From Ascaphus truei (Eukaryota; Chordata; Amphibia; Anura; Ascaphidae): DNA of 64,000 nucleotides. The stretch is from assembly GCA_036426205.1 (NCBI GenBank), contig CM071568.1, forward strand, positions 305,878,590-305,942,589, given 5' to 3'. The notes under the pieces were generated by a model. The model was not told where the DNA came from, made no database searches, and saw nothing but the letters and a program-made list of their open reading frames with translations. A program made the position numbers and the translations under genes. Of this stretch, positions 10,194-21,468 are shown in pieces; the first letter of the stretch is position 1; the number at the start of each line of letters is the position of its first letter.

Positions 10194-10953
10194 TGTGAGG
10201 ATTCGGGGATTGCGGCACTCACAGCGCGACCCCTCCTCACCTCCTTTGCCTCCTACTGCTGCCGTGGTGCGTGCCCCTCGCCGGCGCCGGTCATCTCCCG
10301 CTGCCCTGGGGGTTCCCCGCTGTCTCCAGCGGTCCGCCTCTTCTCCGAGGTCGCCCCTCTCTCACGCGGCTGCCATTTGTCCCGGGCGCACGCGTGGACA
10401 GCGCGCGCTGGGTGAAGATAATTTATTCACTGCTCTACCAGTGAAACCACGCCCCCAACTAACGTACAGGCTATTTCCCCAGATCAAACTTACTCACCTG
10501 CCTGCCAATCAAGGGGACCTATCCAAGACAGCTCCACGCACTCCTCCAGGTCTTCCCCCCGCTTCTGATTGGTCAGCCGCACTTTATATTGCCTGTCCTG
10601 CCACTCACTCATTGCTCGACATAGTCTCCATTTGCGGATGTCTACTCTGGCACTTTCTCTCTTTATTTACACAGGACAGGGTTTGGCTTGGCGGACGTCA
10701 ATCCCTGGCTTTCGACCCGTGCTTGGACACCGACCTTCCGGAACTCTCCAATCCTCTACCTTGGCTAAACGGCAATGACTACGGAACTTCTTTACCGGTA
10801 CCGGCAAGTATTGCTAAAGCTAACACCACCTGGCCTGGCAATGCCTAAAACGCCACACTCCGGACACGCTCCTTTTGCTGCGGGTGCGTGCTCATATACA
10901 TCCCCACCTCAGTATAAAGGACGGTCTGGTCTGCGGGCAGCACCGGCGTAATA
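10194..10953 (+). mobile_element. 5' LTR of Ty3/gypsy provirus
   Basis: Starts TGTGAGGATTCGGGG after the flanking GTCAT (10189-10193) and ends near GTAATA at 10953. It matches the 3' LTR at 15209-15956 along its length, with several substitutions and small indels. One example is an extra ACTCACAGCG-type stretch near 10215. The LTRs are not identical, so the insertion is not recent. A 260-codon ORF crossing this LTR is not a gene. The primer-binding site after the LTR is not a canonical TGG-type tRNA match that I can recognise. Confidence 0.88.
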
Positions 10954-10988
10954 TTATGTAGAGCCCACAAGACGCAGACCAGACAGAC

Positions 10989-11866
10989 ATGGACTCTATG
11001 GTGATGACCATGTACCAACAAATCCAGACCTTAACGGATCAAGTGGCTCTCCTCTCCCAACAGGTACAGGACCTTTCTCTTCAGGCACCACCTGCGGCTG
11101 CACCGCCAGTGCAGTCAGATACGTTATCCACTTCGTCCCCTGGTCCGAAGATTCCGGCCCCGAAGCCGTACGCAGGGGATCCACACGCCTGTCGTGGTTT
11201 TCTTAATCAATGCGAGATCCAGTTCGAGATGGCTCCGCAGCAGTATTCCACTGGTCGTAAAAAGGTGGCTTATGTTTACAGCCTGCTCACAGGTAATGCA
11301 CTGGCATGGGCCTCCCCGATCTGGGAACTGTGCCCCGATATTACCCGAGATTACGCAGCCTTTAGACGAGACTTTCGACAGGTCTTCGATACCCCCGCAC
11401 GACAAGAGACTTCTTCTGACTCCCTGCTGCAGCTTTCACAGGGACGTCGGCCTGTGGCCCAATACGCCTTGGAGTTCAGGACCATAGCAGCTGAGACGCG
11501 ATGGGATCGGGAGGCCTTAGTCTCTGTCTTCTCGAGAGGCTTATCGGACTCTGTGAAGGACGAACTTGCTTCTCAACCCAGGCCAGGACTTCTGGAGGAC
11601 CTTATCTCCCAAGCCATTCGTATGGATCAGCGTCTTCAGGTACACCTTTCCGTGCTCCTTTCTCCAGGTTCTCTACTACCCTGAGGTCCACCTTCTCCCC
11701 GATGCCCGTGCTGGAAGTCCCAGAGTCGATGCAACTCGGAGTCCAGCACCCTCGGGTACCCTTACGTCAATTCCGCCCAACCGGAGAGTCGTGTTACCAT
11801 TGCGGATCTTCTGAGCATCGGACCCGTGACTGTCCACCGTCTCCAGGAAACGACCAAACCCAGTGA
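10989..11866 (+). pseudogene. Ty3/gypsy Gag (capsid and nucleocapsid), frameshifted
   Basis: An ATG at 10989 opens a 231-codon frame: an N-terminal Gln-rich coiled segment, a Pro-rich linker, then the retrotransposon Gag/capsid fold (PYAGDPHACRGFLNQCE, TGNALAWASPIWE, FRRDFRQVFDTP). Between about 11630 and 11680 a frameshift moves the rest to another frame. There it ends with a zinc knuckle CYHCGSSEHRTRDC (CX2CX4HX4C) just before a stop at 11864. Gag forms the particle and binds RNA. Domain order and length fit the chromovirus/sushi class that also gave rise to domesticated RTL/PEG10 genes in mammals. This copy is inactive. Confidence 0.85.
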
Positions 11867-12404
11867 GTACGAAGGGGCTCTCCCTGGGTGCTAAATCTTC
11901 TTGTCCCCTTTCCAGGAGGGAACTTCCCAAAAAATTGACCATTCCCGTTTCTCTCTCTGGTCCTACTTTCCGCACCTCCACAGCAGCATTTATCGATTCC
12001 GGCGCAGGAGGGAACTTCGTGGACCAGACCTTCTCTGAACAGAATCAGATCCACTCTCTAAGAAGAAGTTCCCCGTTTCCTTGGTCGGGATTGATAATCG
12101 GCCGCTCACCCCGGCATATATCTCCTTGGAGACCGGCCCCATCACCCTTTCTTCTCACTCCCACAAAGAGACCTTGGACTTTGACGTGATTCATGCTCCT
12201 GGTATACCGGTCACTCTTGGCCTGCCCTGGTTGCAGAAGCACAATCCACACATCGATTGGGTATCTCCTAATCCCATTGTCTGGAGGTCAAGTTCAGAGG
12301 AATCTTTTTCATCTACGGTACGTCCGCCTCAATTAGTAGCTAACACATCCAATCCTAAGAGAGATCTACCCTCCCCATACGCGGATTTTTTTGGATGTTT
12401 TTAG
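11863..12404 (+). pseudogene. Ty3/gypsy aspartic protease, frameshifted
   Basis: The frame starting near 11863 carries the protease active-site phrase AAFIDSGAGGNFVD. A frameshift near 12060-12080 moves the second half to another frame, which shows IDNRPLTPAYISLETGPI and VTLGLPWLQKHNPHIDW, a block typical of gypsy protease C-termini. The enzyme cleaves Gag-Pol. The break between halves makes this copy nonfunctional. It lies between Gag and RT as expected. Confidence 0.8.
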
Positions 12405-13740
12405 CAAATCACAATCTGCGCTCCTACCCCCTCATCGCCCATATGACTGTCCGATTGATCTGGTACCTGGATACACCTTGCCCAAGTCCAAATCCTATCC
12501 CCTCTCTTTGCCTGAGACAGAAGCCATGGATGAATATATTCGCGAGAACTTGAAGCGGGGTTTTATACGTCATTCCAACTCCCCAGCGGGGGCTGGATTC
12601 TTCTTCGTTAAGAAGAAGGATGGGACTCTCAGACCGTGTATAGATTACCGGGGCCTGAACCACATTCCGGTGAAGAATCGTTATCCACTTCCACTCATCT
12701 CCGAGCTGTTTGATAGATTTCAAGGGGCCAACCTCTTTACCAAGCTTGACCTTCGTGGGGCATACAATCTCATTCGCATCCGGGAGGGCGACGAATGGAA
12801 AACTGCCTTCAACACCCGTAGCGGGCACTACGAATATCTTGTGATGCCCTTCGGTTTATGCAATGCACCAGCGGTTTTTCAGGACTTTATCAATGATATA
12901 TTTTGGGATGTCCTTAATCGTTTTGTAATCGTCTATCTGGATGACATCCTTATTTTTTCTAAGAACCTACAGGACCATATCATCCATACGAAGTTTGTGC
13001 TCTCTCATCTCCGAGAGAACCGGTTGTTTGCCAAAATGGAGAAATGCCTTTTTCACCAGTCTACCACTTATTTTCTTGGGTACATTATCTCCAACAGGGG
13101 CTTGGCCATGGACCCAGAGAAACTGAAAGCCGTCGTGGATTGGCCGCAACCTGATTCCCTCAAGTCTATTCAGCGATTTTTAGAATTCTCTAACTATTAC
13201 CGGAAATTTATTTGCAACTTTTCCACCATCATCGCTCCGATCACGGCACTGACTCAAAAAGGTGCAGATCCTTCATCTTGGTCTCCCGAGGCAGTCAGGG
13301 CTTTCAAAACATTGAAACAAGCTTTCGTCTCTGCTCCCATCCTCCGACATCCGAACACTAATTTTCCATTCACCCTAGAGGTTGACGCTTCGGACTGAGG
13401 GGCTGGCACGGTTCTATCCCAGAGATTTTCTCCCCAGGACAAACTCCACCCCTGCGGGTTTTTCTCTAAGAAATTTTCTGCAGCGGAGAGAAATTATGAC
13501 GTGGGCAATAGGGAACTTTTGGCTGTCAAATTAGATCTTCAAGAATGGAGGCATCTTCTGGAGGGGTCAAAAGAGCCATCCACGATTCTCACGGACCATA
13601 AAAACCTGTTGTACATCGAGAATGCCCGCCGCTTAGGTCCCCGCCAAGCCCACTGGTCGTTATTTTTCTCCAGGTTCAATTTTATTCTGTCGTACATTCC
13701 CGGCACCAAAAACGTCAAGGCTGACGCCCTCTCTAGATAA
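12391..13740 (+). pseudogene. Ty3/gypsy reverse transcriptase and RNase H with a nonsense codon
   Basis: An open frame of 335 codons (12391-13398) carries a full [56 protein letters not shown] and the catalytic [10 protein letters not shown]. It runs into RNase H (LEVDASD) and hits a TGA at 13396. The same frame continues after the stop ([51 protein letters not shown]) to a second stop at 13738. RT copies element RNA to DNA and RNase H removes the template. Apart from the premature stop the domain is well preserved, including YLDD. Confidence 0.9.
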
Positions 13741-13799
13741 TACTCTTCTGAAGAGAGACCGGAAAAAAACACTGAGTCAATCCTTCCTAAACAAAGGAT

Positions 13800-14960
13800 C
13801 CTCGCAGTCGCTGCGTTCAAGAATCTTGAGAAGATCCTCAAGTCTCAAAAACATCTTCCGACTGGTCTTGAGGATCCGAAAGACACCTTGTACGTAGAAC
13901 CCAAGTTCATTCCTGAGATACTCGATTGGGGACATGCTGCCCGCTCGGCAGGACATCCAGGATTCAAGAAACTTTGGATCTCATCCGTCGCACCTTCTGG
14001 TGGCCCAATATGGCCAAATCCATTTTCGAATTCACACGGTCCTGTGTGATATGTGCACGTAATAAGATTCCTCGTCAGAAACCTCATGGTCTTCTTTTAC
14101 CTTTACCCATTCCGGAGCATCCCTGGTCACACATATCCATGGACTTTATTGTTGAGTTGCCTAGGTCGAATGGCATGAACACCATTCTAGTAGTGGTGGA
14201 TCAGTTTTCCAAGATGGCACACTTCATCCCTCTCAAAGGATTACCCTCCTCACCTGCCCTAGCCGATATTTTCTCCAAAGAAATTTTCCGGATCCATGAC
14301 ATTCCTACATCCATCGTATCTGACGAGGGCTCTCAATTCGTCTCCAGATTCTGGAGGACTTTCACCAAAAGACTGGGCATCTCTTCTGACTTTTCTTCAG
14401 GATATCACCCTCAATCTAATGGGCAGACCAAGAGGGTTAATCAATCCCTCGAGAAATATTTAAGGTGCTTCGTCTCTGACTTTCAGGATGACTGGGCGGA
14501 ATTACTTACCTGGGCTGAGTATGCCTTTAATTCCTCCAGGAACGAGTCCACTCGTGAGACGCCCTTCTTTATTAATTACGGATTCCACCCGACTCGCCTA
14601 CCTATTTCTAATATCTCCTCTGGAGTACCAGCCGTGGACGCACACATCTCCCTCCTACAGGACTCTTGGTCTAGAATTCAATCGGCACTTCAAAAGGCCT
14701 CCCTGACATCTAAAACCCAGGCTGACCGTCATCGCTGACCTGCACCCAACTACAAGCCTGGGGACAAGGTTTGGTTATCTACCAAGAATATCCATCTCAA
14801 AACCCCTTCCCCCAAATTGGCACCTAGGTTTCTGGGTCCATTTCCTATCATGGAGCAGGTAAACCCAGTGTCCTTCCGACTTCAATTACCTCAAAGCATG
14901 AGAATCCCTAATGTCTTTCACACTTCGCTTCTCAAGCCGTTCATCTCCAGTTCCCTCTTT
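13800..14960 (+). pseudogene. Ty3/gypsy integrase, frameshifted, catalytic Glu replaced
   Basis: The zinc-binding N-terminus is split by a frameshift near 13960-13980: HAARSAGHPGFKK is in one frame, and FWWPNMAKSIFEFTRSCVIC in the 13926-14738 frame. The core shows the first Asp (HISMDFI), the second Asp (IVSDEGSQF), and YHPQSNGQTKRVNQ, where the family normally has Glu after NGQT. Codon 14430-14432 is AAG (Lys), so the D,D-35-E triad is broken. A stop at 14736-14738 precedes the C-terminal domain (KPGDKVWLSTKNI, LGPFPIMEQVNPVSFRLQLP) in the same frame. Dead copy. Confidence 0.88.
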
Positions 14961-15190
14961 CCGGACCACACCCAGTGATCATACAGGGCAACGAAGAGTA
15001 CGAGGTCCAAGCTTTACTAGATTCCCATCTATCGAGAGGTAAGGTCCACTTCTTGGTCCATTGGAAGGGCTTTGGACCCGAGGAAAGGTCTTGGGTACCT
15101 CTTAAAGACATTCATGCACCCGGACTTCTCAAACATTTCCGAAAGAAGTTTCCGTCCAAACCATGGGAGAATCGTCCTGAGGCCAACCCT
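14960..15190 (+). pseudogene. Chromodomain at the end of Ty3/gypsy Pol
   Basis: After a frame change near 14965, translation gives IIQGNEEYEVQALLDSHL and VHFLVHWKGFGPEERSWVPL, ending LLKHFRKKFPSKPWENRPE. This is a group II-type chromodomain of the chromovirus lineage, with the aromatic Y, W and F positions kept. It would direct integration to modified chromatin. The relic at 3.2-3.45 kb is its close relative. Confidence 0.85.
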
Positions 15191-15208
15191 GAGGGGGGGG
15201 GGGGGTAC
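15191..15208 (+). promoter_or_regulatory. Polypurine tract
   Basis: GAGGGGGGGGGGGGG followed by TAC, directly upstream of the 3' LTR start. This is the priming site for plus-strand DNA synthesis. It is the counterpart of the C-run at 3191-3201 on the minus-strand relative. Confidence 0.8.
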
Positions 15209-15956
15209 TGTGAGGATTCGGGGATCGCGGCGCGACCCCTCCTCACCTCCTTTGCCTCCTACTGCTGCCGTGGTGTGTGCCCCTCACCGGCACCGGTCAT
15301 CTCCCGCTGCCCTGGGGGGTCCCCGCCATCTCCGGCGGTCCGCCTCTGCTCCGAGGTCGCCCCTCTCTCATGCGGCTGCCATTTATCCTGGGCGCGCGCA
15401 TGGACAGCGCGCGCCGGGTGAAGATAATTTATTCACTGCTCTACCAGTGAAACCACGCCCCCAACTAATGTACAGGCTATTTCCCCAGATCAAAACTTAC
15501 TAACCTGCATGAAATAAGGGGACCTATACAAGACAGCTCCACGCACTCCTCCAGGTCTGCCCCCCTTGATTGGTCAGACGCACTTTATTGCTGTCCTGCC
15601 ACTCACGCATGCTCGACATAGTCTCCATTTCGGATGTCTACTCTGGCACTTTCTCTCTTTTTACACAGGACAGGGTTTGGATTGGCGGACGTCAATCCCT
15701 GGCGATCGACCCTGCTTGAACACCGACCTTCCGGACTCTCCAATCCTCGACCTTGGCTAAACGGCAACGAATATGGAACTTTTGACCGGGTGGTACCGGC
15801 AAGTATTGCTAAGAGCAACAACACACCTGGCCTGGCAATGCCTCTAAAACACACACACTCCGGACACGCAGCATTTTGCTGCGGGTGCGGGCTCATATAC
15901 GTCCCCACCTCACTTTAAAGGATGGGTCTGGTTGCTGGCAGCACCGGCGCGTAACA
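15209..15956 (+). mobile_element. 3' LTR of Ty3/gypsy provirus
   Basis: Starts TGTGAGGATTCGGGG, ends GGCGCGTAACA, 748 bp, followed by the target duplication GTCAT (15957-15961). It aligns with the 5' LTR with small indels and substitutions. The whole provirus (10194-15956) is about 5.76 kb, with gag, protease, RT, RNase H, integrase and chromodomain in canonical order. Confidence 0.88.
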
Positions 15957-16380
15957 GTCATCTGATGAAACGCATCAGGAACGCAGCGACGGCGATACGT
16001 CATCATTGTGGGGCAGCGGTTTGTGACGAACCATCTTCTCCGCTGCACGGAGAGAGCTCCAGTTGTCGGTTGGATGAGAACCCACTGGTAGGAAGAACTG
16101 ACTACCCAGGATCCATAGATTGTGTCATCACCCATCCACGAGTTCTGAACTTTTGGACAAACAGCGGACAGCGCTAATCTCATCTTGCTGTGGAGGTTTC
16201 AACCTGCTGTTCCCGTGGTGGTGATACTTTCAAATGCCTTTTACTATTTGTTGTTTGTGAGTGAGCTTGTTTTCCTCCTCCAATATATATTTGTATTAAA
16301 TTTTACGCTGTTTACGCTTGGGCTGCGCGGATTATCTCTTTTGTTTTGTAGATTTTGGATGGGGTTCCACATAAAAAAAG
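15957..16380 (+). mobile_element. PLE terminal module resumed after the gypsy insertion
   Basis: Starts with GTCATCTGATGAAACGC then ATCAGGAACGC, a hairpin-forming phrase like those at 17.83 kb (minus) and 53.31 kb (minus). It runs through TTGTTTGTGAGTGAGCTTG to a TTTTACGCTGTTTACGCTTG and TCTTTTGTTTTG end. The same order of blocks (GACGAAACGC, GTGAGTG, TTTTATACGCTATG, T-rich end) recurs in all PLE terminal modules here. It is the right-hand part of the PLE that the gypsy element split. Confidence 0.6.
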
Positions 16381-16432
16381 CTGCATACACCCATTTCAAG
16401 CGAACTATTTTTTACCTTGACTGCTTAATCAT

Positions 16433-16516
16433 ATTGTAAAACATCGCCGGAAGAAGCAGATTTAGTGTATCTCGAAAGCTCGCCACAAATAAAAGCATTT
16501 CGTTAGCCACAGAAGG
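16433..16516 (+). ncRNA. Hammerhead-like 84-bp module (copy 1)
   Basis: About 80-85% identical to 24654-24733. It reads CGGAAGA (canonical hammerhead core CUGANGA with U changed to G), then a helix with AGAT/ATCT arms, then CGAAAGCTCGC, and then AATAAAAGCATTT and GTTAGCCA. It follows a PLE terminal module. Hammerhead ribozymes are known in PLE terminal repeats. Activity here is doubtful because of the core change. Inference from pattern only. Confidence 0.4.
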
Positions 16517-16584
16517 GTATCATTTATTTATTTTTTGATATTGAAGCTCGGTACTAACACGGTACTGATTACCTCTACACACAT

Positions 16585-16586
16585 AA

Positions 16587-16634
<48 letters not shown>

Positions 16635-16642
16635 TATATATA
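16585..16642. repeat. (TA)n microsatellite
   Basis: Alternating TA with short interruptions. It separates two PLE-type modules. Confidence 0.9.
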
Positions 16643-17178
16643 ACAAAACAAGCAGAAATTGAAAGTAGCGCCTCTAAATTATCCTGAGTGAAAATAAATT
16701 CTTAGAAGAACCAATTGCTAATCATGAATGCGTTAGCGGGGCAGCTAATATAGGCTAATACACTATGATTGCAGACACAATAAACAATACAAATATAGTG
16801 CAATCTCTTGACAATGTGACCATATGAAAAATAAGGGAATAAAAATCTAAAAAATATGTTTAATATGTACTCAACTACACTAAGGGAATTTCAAGGCAGC
16901 GTTTCCTGGAGGACCTTGTCTCGCTGAACACCAAGGCGGAGGGATTCCGTTTCCGGTTCGGCTGCACGAAGGAGGTTCACGTGACGACGCCAATGACTGA
17001 GCGAAGGATGCTGATGTTTGAGCTGCTGGCACATGAATCATACACGCTATTGATTGCGTTGTACCTTTGTGAGTGGGCATTTGATAGATTTTATGTTCCT
17101 TTAATACATTTTTATTATGGTAATGCACTAGGTGTGCGCCTGTTTCTTTTTCTTTCCTTCTATATATATATAGAACAA
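16640..17178 (+). mobile_element. PLE terminal module (3' part)
   Basis: From about 16890 the sequence has the PLE-module order: a GC-rich stretch with ACGTGACGACGCC, then CTTTGTGAGTGGG, TTTTTATTATGG, CACTAGGTGTGCGCCTG and TTTCTTTTTCTTTCC, ending in (TA)n at 17162. No coding part is attached. 16640-16890 is AT-rich with no gene. Confidence 0.45.
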
Positions 17179-17475
17179 TTTCAGTAGCGCCACTCGTGAA
17201 ACAAGGTGATTAAAACAATACAAATACTGTGTATACTAGTGATTAAAATTATATAAAAATAAATGAGTTAACAATCTAAAAAACTATAAATGTAAAAAAA
17301 TGTGTATGAAAATAAAAAACGTGCCAATAGTATTAATTACATATTTAACAAACAAGGAAAAAAAGACAAAAAATTGAAGAAAGTCCAACCCTTAGTGCAA
17401 GTCCAATAAAAGTTCAGATATAGAAAAAAATGATGACCAGTGAAGAAGGAATAACCAATTCCAGCAGGAAACTAT
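17179..17475. other. No gene seen; A-rich DNA
   Basis: Very A-rich, unstructured sequence between two modules. Confidence 0.5.
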
Positions 17476-17860
17476 AGAAAGAGAAGAACAGAGAGGCACG
17501 TCCCAGCCATAGTGTAAAACAGTAACATTTAATCAATTAAAAAGAAAGGACAAGGGGAGTAGGACACTCACCAAAAGTACAAGATAAAAAGGCAGTTGTG
17601 ATTTTAATCACCACCAGCAAGGCCACACCGTCCTGGAACACATCAGATGTTCGAGAGCCCCATACCAGTTCCACCTCCAGTAGTTCTGGACGATTGGAAA
17701 ACAGGTGTCTCTTTGTGAATGCGATTGGAGTTTTCAGCCTCAGATCAGCTCCATGCCCTCTGGCCGTTTAAAGCGCACAACTGCGTTGACGACGTAGTGT
17801 CGTGTGGTGGCGTGCCCTGACGAGTTTCGTCACGACCAGTGACTTTTCAAAGGGAATACC
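17476..17860 (-). mobile_element. PLE terminal module with GACGAAACTCGTC hairpin
   Basis: Minus-strand order: CCTTTGAAAAGTCACTGG, then GTGACGAAACTCGTCAGGGC (17842-17812), GC-rich DNA with GACGTCGTCAACGC-like wording, TTTGGTGAGTGTCC, TTACTGTTTTACACTATGG, GACGTGCCTCTCTGTTCTTC. It parallels 53345-52865 (minus) block for block. Confidence 0.55.
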
Positions 17861-19110
17861 AACATGGTGGGAGGGCTCGGTATTTATAGGCTCATCTAAC
17901 AAAGGGGAGTGGCCCCGGGGCAACCAGGAGGCCATATCAGTGCCCATGCAAGAAAGCCAAGACAATGGTGAGAGCCAATGGAAACAACCGTGTCAATCCT
18001 ATAATAAAAACAAATGCTGCACATAGTGTGATATATTTATGGGCAAGTAAACCGCAAATATTAAATATAAAATGAAATCGTATTTCCTATAAATAGAACT
18101 ACATGCCTATGTGCCTGCTGACACTCTATTGGGACAATTTATTTTTTTGTTTCCCATCCATGGAAATCGTTTTTTGTGGGTTGGTGCTTGCCCTGAGATG
18201 CACTGCCTTGCCAATAGGAGCTGATATCTTCCTTGTTTCCCATCATTGGATATATGGTATTGTGGGTCACTGAAGTACTTATTAACATGTTTCCATATGA
18301 TATGCATTATGTCATGGCAACTAGAGCTAACAGGTTTCTGTCATTTAATATCTTGCATATTGGTATAGACACACTGGTTATAACTTCAAACATGTATTTT
18401 GTTCAATTTTCAAGGGTTAATATTTAATTACCTTCAGCCTCAGTAAATCATTTATTATGGCCGGGCACGGTCTTTTGTCTTCACTGTGGGAACTATGTTC
18501 CATAGTGCACTCAACTTTTTGATACTAATCATTTATGCTGGGTTTACATTATTGTAGCTTTGTGTGGTTTTTTGGGTTTATTTGTATGGGGCTTTTCTGA
18601 ATTCTATTCAGTCAGACAGGCTCTTCACACTTCGAACTTTCGTGCATATGGGAATATAAAATCTCCAAAAAAGCTACTTTGTTTAATAAATCGCCAATTT
18701 TAAAATTCGCTGATCTCTTGATAGGAACCCCCACTGTGTTTGATTCCCCAAAAATCAGGAGACCGCACTCAATGTTGCACGCCAGGGTAAAGACGATATG
18801 ATTCACAAGGGCGGTGGTAACTTCAGATTCAACATGACGACGCCAGACAGCATTGGAGATCCTTTGGTAAAAGGTTTGGCTGGGGCCTTTTGCTAGTTAA
18901 TTGTTTTGTTGTTAATGATTGAATTTATTGATTAATTGTTTGATTTTGTCCACAATGGATTTTGGGGTATACAGGCAGTCCTTCATTCTTGACAAGATAT
19001 ACGACTTATCCAACAGGCAATGCAATGATACCTTATGTTCATTTACAAACCGCCCAAAACGGCTATCTCAACGCTCTTACGAAGCTTTGAAACGTTGTTT
19101 ATGTGTCTAA
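17861..19110. other. No gene recognised
   Basis: Mixed sequence without a convincing ORF. 18960-19090 (ACAGGCAGTCCTTCATTCTTGAC onward) has an ACAGGCAGTCCT phrase like the TIR-like end at 23.43-23.45 kb and may be a decayed DNA-transposon fragment. Confidence 0.4.
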
Positions 19111-19141
19111 TATATATATATAATTTATAATATATATATAT

Positions 19142-19220
19142 ATACCCTATTTCCTCAATTCTAAGACGTCATCAATTCTAAGACGCACCCTTGATTTAAT
19201 AAAAAATTTGGGGGGAAAAA
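19142..19220. mobile_element. DNA-transposon-like terminus (CCTCAATTCTAAGACG repeats)
   Basis: Two tandem copies of TCAATTCTAAGACG, then CACCCTTGATTTAATAAAAAA, placed right after a (TA)n. This looks like the end of a MITE. No second terminus was found. Confidence 0.3.
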
Positions 19221-19239
19221 CAACTATATTAAATGTGCA

Positions 19240-19985
19240 GAATTTTTTTCTGAGGGGAGAGAGGGGAGAGGGAGGGGGGGGAGAGCCAGGAGAAGTGAGA
19301 GCGATGGGAAAAGAGAAAGAGGAGGATGGGGCGGAGACCGAACGTGGAGGGAAGGGGGGCCGGCGATGGGGGATCAGAGCAGAGTGTCAGTACGAGGGAG
19401 GACGGGGACGAGGAGAGAGGAGGAGGGGACGAGTGACGAGAGGACGAGTGCACCGGGAGAGAGCGAGAGAGAGAGGAGGGAGAGGAGGGAGGGGAGAGAG
19501 AGAGGAGGGAGGTGGGTGAGAGAGAGAGAGGGGGAGGTGGGGGAGAGAGAGGAGGGAGGTAGGGGAGAGAGAGAGAGAGGAGGGGAGGGGGACTTAGATG
19601 GGGGAGAGGGATAGGGGTAAGGGGGGGCGAGGGATAGGGGGGAAAGAGGGGAGGGAAGGAGGAAGGGGGGGGAGGTGGAGTGAGGGAGGTGGGACGGGGC
19701 CTGGGGGGACAGTGGGAAGAGAGATGGGGGGCGTGAGAGGGAATAGGGGAGGGGGAGGGAGAGATGGGGGGAGAGAGGGATAGGGGGGAGGGATAGGGGG
19801 AGGGATAGGGGGAGGAGATTGATGGGGGAAGGGTGGGGGGGGGGGAGAGAGAGATGGGGGAGGGAGGGATCGGAGGGGAGGGAAGGGGGAGAGAGATGGG
19901 GGGAGAGGGATAGAGGGGAAGGGGGCGGAGAGGGATGAGGGGAGAGAGATAGGAGGGAGAAGGGGAGAGTGCGAGAATGGAAGGA
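19240..19985. repeat. Purine-rich GGGAGAGAG satellite-like tract
   Basis: About 750 bp of almost pure A/G on the plus strand with imperfect GGGGGAGAGAGAG and GGGATAGGGGGAG units. The 393-, 248- and 162-codon minus-strand ORFs (Ser/Pro/Leu only) are artefacts of this composition. It could form triplex or G-quadruplex structures. Confidence 0.9.
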
Positions 19986-20090
19986 CAGACAGAGACAGAC
20001 AGACACAGAAACAGACACCACACACCACAAACACACACCACACACACACAAGACACACAAAGATACACACAGACAAACACACACCTCCTT
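19986..20090. repeat. (CA)n/(AGAC)n microsatellite
   Basis: GACAGACAGAGACAGAC then CACACCACACACCACAAACA-type repeats. Confidence 0.85.
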
Positions 20091-20655
20091 CTGCACGTGC
20101 ATCTCACTAGAGATTTGCAAGGGAGGGAGGAGGGGTGATGCTGTGAAGACAGAGGCCCGTCACCGGGCCATCTCCATCTGAACTCTGCACTCATGGAGGG
20201 GTTGGGGGGGGGAGGAGGGATATCTCTCAGTCGGAGGGGAGGGGCGGGGGGGGGGGGGGGTTCTGTGGATTGCAGCTCTGCTGTTTGCAGAAGATGGCCC
20301 GCATCTCCAGCATATCTCTCTGCAACGAGGGATGAGAGGGTCGGGGAGTGAGCGCCAGACATTTTTGCTGCCACACAGAAACCCCGCAGGCACCTCCAGC
20401 AGCGCCCCATGGCCGGTTTTTTTTTCTCCCGACATCGATTGTAACACTCAGACTATTTCAAGCCACGTTATTGAAAAGGGGAGAAAAACCGCATCGTACA
20501 AGTCGGGAAATACCCGGTATATCTATATATATATTCTATATAACATAAAAGCAAGATGCGATACCGCACACTACCAATAAATAAAGCAGCGTCAAAAAAA
20601 TAACCTAAATCAGAAAAAGATACTGAAATAGTTATAGCAAAAGTATAATAGGTAT
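20091..20655. other. No gene seen; includes a G17-18 run
   Basis: Contains a long poly-G run at about 20245-20262. The two overlapping ORFs near 20340-20570 share no known domain. Confidence 0.4.
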
Positions 20656-21410
20656 ATAGCAAAAGTTCCACTATGGGTGAAAGAAGGGCTTAGTTGCCGA
20701 AACGCCCCGGGTTTCGGTTAGTGGATAATTTTAATTTATGCTGTGTTGACCTGCCTGCCTTTGCCCTATTTGATGACTTCACCATCTATGTCCTACATGC
20801 TTGTACTTTCTCAGTTGGACTGTGCTGTGCTGATTTATGTTTGCAGTATTTTACATCAAGTAGCTGAGTATATTGGGTTACTTATCCCTCCCTTTTTTTG
20901 TTTAACCACGGACTTTATTAATCTAGGTATTTGGGTCACTAAATCTACTACTTATAGTTATCCCTGCTCTAAGCATCACTGAGTGGCAATAGGTTTACAC
21001 TTTGCTAGAGTTGAACTTTTAATGTATCAGAAACAACACTCATGTTACTTTTGCCGTATTTTCGTCATGCTTATTTATGTAGACCATGATGTTTTCAGTT
21101 TCTTATATATGTGGGACCGGCCGGTGATATTGCTCTCTATTGCGGGAACTTGTGTTCCCACAGTGAGCTAGCTCTTTAAGGGATCATATTTTTCATCTTT
21201 GGGGTCTATTATAATTGGTTGTATCCTCAATTTTTTTGTTTTTTTCTGTCCTCTGTTTTTTTCATTTTTAGTCAGGCCGGCTCTCCAGTTAGTTGTTTGT
21301 ATGTCTGTTATTTTTTGGAATTTAAATTAAGTACCCTTTCTATTTTTTGCAAACACTTGTCGGAGTGCTATACTTTAGAGGTTTTCTTTTTCTGTGTTTC
21401 ATCCTATATA
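20656..21410 (+). mobile_element. PLE-like terminal module with degenerate hammerhead core
   Basis: Around 20678-20706 the sequence reads GTGAAAGAAGGGCTTAGTTG then CCGAAACGCC: a GGGC/GCC helix between a TGAAAGA-like and a GAAACG core, as in other PLE modules. Downstream DNA is AT-rich and non-coding up to the (TA)n at 21415. Confidence 0.35.
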
Positions 21411-21411
21411 A

Positions 21412-21468
21412 TATATAATATATATATATATATATAATATATATTATAATATATTATATATATAGGTA
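21412..21468. repeat. (TA)n microsatellite
   Basis: Imperfect alternating TA with ATAATATAT interruptions. Confidence 0.9.

Noticed and set aside
10066..10848. 260-codon ORF across the gypsy 5' LTR
   Set aside because: It crosses the PLE/LTR junction and has no homologous protein. A chance frame in GC-rich LTR.
19229..20410. 393-, 248- and 162-codon Ser/Pro/Leu-rich ORFs on the minus strand
   Set aside because: They lie over an almost pure purine tract. Any frame stays open, composition is trivial and there is no domain.
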